From Kordiimonas sp. SCSIO 12603 (GTDB taxonomy: Bacteria; Pseudomonadota; Alphaproteobacteria; Sphingomonadales; Kordiimonadaceae): DNA of 64,000 nt. Position 1 is the stretch's first letter. Each line of letters opens with the position of its first letter. A model generated the notes under the pieces. The model saw only the letters and a list, made by a program, of their open reading frames with translations. It was not told the origin of the DNA and did not search any database. The DNA is taken from NCBI RefSeq assembly GCF_024398035.1, contig NZ_CP073748.1, positions 111,001 to 175,000 on the forward strand, written 5' to 3'. Of this stretch, positions 60,502-64,000 are shown one piece after another. Both the position numbers and the translations under genes were made by a program.

Positions 60502-60537
60502 AAAAAACCCTTACAGAACAATGTTCTATAAGGGTTT
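60502..60537 (-). terminator. Element-borne terminator after tRNA-fMet
   Basis: On the minus strand a 15-bp stem (one G-T pair, arms 60537-60523 and 60519-60505) with loop ATT is followed by further T residues. It lies inside the element, directly beside the right att site, and would end rRNA operon transcripts at the element border. Confidence 0.9.
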
Positions 60538-60617
<80 letters not shown>

Positions 60618-60720
60618 TCAATTATGTTTGTCACCCGTCCGAAGTATCGCTTAGCGATGTCATTCTCCGATGTGACGCGGCTCAAGGCTGTTATTTTCAG
60701 CTGAACCACTTAATACAACA

Positions 60721-60741
60721 AAACCGGCACATGGCCGGTTT
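60721..60741. other. Hairpin between 5S rRNA and tRNA-fMet
   Basis: AAACCGGC-ACATG-GCCGGTTT, eight pairs. It may be a processing site or a partial terminator of the rRNA operon. No long T-run on the minus strand. Confidence 0.55.
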
Positions 60742-60790
60742 GCTGTTTTTTGATATTGATGAAGATGTTTATGTCTTTACTCTTTAGTAG

Positions 60791-60906
60791 ATCTGGCGGC
60801 GACCTACTCTTCCGCGGCTTAAGCCGAAGTACCATCGGCGCGAAGCCCTTTCACTTCCGAGTTCGAGATGGGATCGGGTGGGACAGGCTTGCTATAACCA
60901 CCAGAT
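60791..60906 (-). rRNA. rrf: 5S ribosomal RNA
   Basis: About 115 bases with complementary ends (ATCTGG and CCAGAT in the plus strand) and the conserved 5S words CCCGATCCCATC and CGAACTCGGAAG on the minus strand. Ends are accurate to a few bases. Confidence 0.95.
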
Positions 60907-60999
60907 CAACGAAAGAGTAAAGATTTTTGCGTTTTATGCATGCTTGAGAATGATCAATTGTATTTAAAAGTTTTGTTCTCTGTCTATGGAGAGGCTCTG

Positions 61000-63741
<2,742 letters not shown>

Positions 63742-64000
63742 CTCCTCCATATCCAGAGAGCAAAACTCTCTTTTAAGATCAATCACGGCTGCTCCTGCAA
63801 AAGCAAAAGCGCAGATCAATGTCCACTCCGTTCACCTATAACGGCCGGCAAGCTATTATAAAATACTAGGGGATTTCAAAGACTGCATGATCAACCAGAC
63901 TGTTTTAAGATGGCGTGCCAAAAGGCACAAACAGTCGATACAAAGGATCAAAATCAGCATGCATGTAGGTTGTTACTCTCATTAAATAACAACACTACTA
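63742..64000 (-). other. 16S-23S internal transcribed spacer, partial
   Basis: Non-coding sequence before the 23S 5' end on the minus strand. No tRNA gene was seen in this part; tRNA-Ile/Ala, if present, would lie beyond the window. Confidence 0.75.

Overview
The window looks like a chromosomal segment of a marine or aquatic alphaproteobacterium. Supporting signs are a 23S-5S-tRNA-fMet rRNA operon order, a GAAC-N7-GAAC LexA box in front of imuA-imuB-dnaE2, TonB-dependent receptors tied to sugar use, and a GlxA-type AraC regulator. A Kordiimonadales-like order is possible, but this is inference; the 23S sequence would settle it.

Chromosomal part, 1 to about 31.0 kb. A TonB-receptor tail, an alpha/beta hydrolase and a DUF2817 protein come first. 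Next is a probable beta-glucan/oligoglucoside locus: a LacI-type repressor, a GPH sugar transporter, a TonB-dependent receptor and an exported GH3 glucosidase. Matching TGAAA-N4-TTTCA operator-like sites lie before the transporter and the receptor. A GlxA regulator faces an isochorismatase-like hydrolase and a GST. At 13.4-19.3 kb is a bacteriocin-like cluster: HlyD adaptor, four leader-type small peptides, a C39-peptidase ABC exporter and a DUF2059 protein. Its three tandem peptide units share a structured upstream element, and a dead copy of the exporter start lies between them. Then come a TraB/GumN protein, three tiny membrane peptides, a DUF4212/sodium-solute symporter pair, rsgA, the SOS mutasome imuA-imuB-dnaE2 and a Tat-exported intradiol dioxygenase.

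Mobile element, 31.06-60.59 kb. About 29.5 kb is inserted in the 3' end of the initiator tRNA gene, bounded by a perfect 53-bp direct repeat. Its left arm (31.3-42.2 kb, AT-rich) holds a RiPP cluster: a 37-residue precursor with a GG leader and a Trp-Asn-Arg core, a radical SAM/SPASM maturase of cyclophane-forming type, an HExxH-type protein resembling peptide beta-hydroxylases, a C39 exporter, a truncated HlyD start, and a MacAB-like efflux set. The middle carries a VirD4-like ATPase, ardA, a second integrase with a duplicated-domain DNA-binding protein and an orphan tRNA-Arg-like att core, then mobilisation genes (VirD4/TraG, MobC, relaxase). With no VirB4-type genes seen, the element looks mobilisable rather than self-transmissible. 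The right arm has a two-lipoprotein cassette between inverted 29-bp sites next to a 193-residue tyrosine recombinase (candidate invertible segment). It also has defence-type genes (AbiGi-like, SEFIR) separated by dead copies of the integrase 3' end, and finally the active integrase beside the tRNA.

End of window: tRNA-fMet, 5S and 23S rRNA on the minus strand, and the start of the 16S-23S spacer. The element supplies a new strong terminator directly after tRNA-fMet; the original rRNA-operon terminator now lies beyond the left end of the element.
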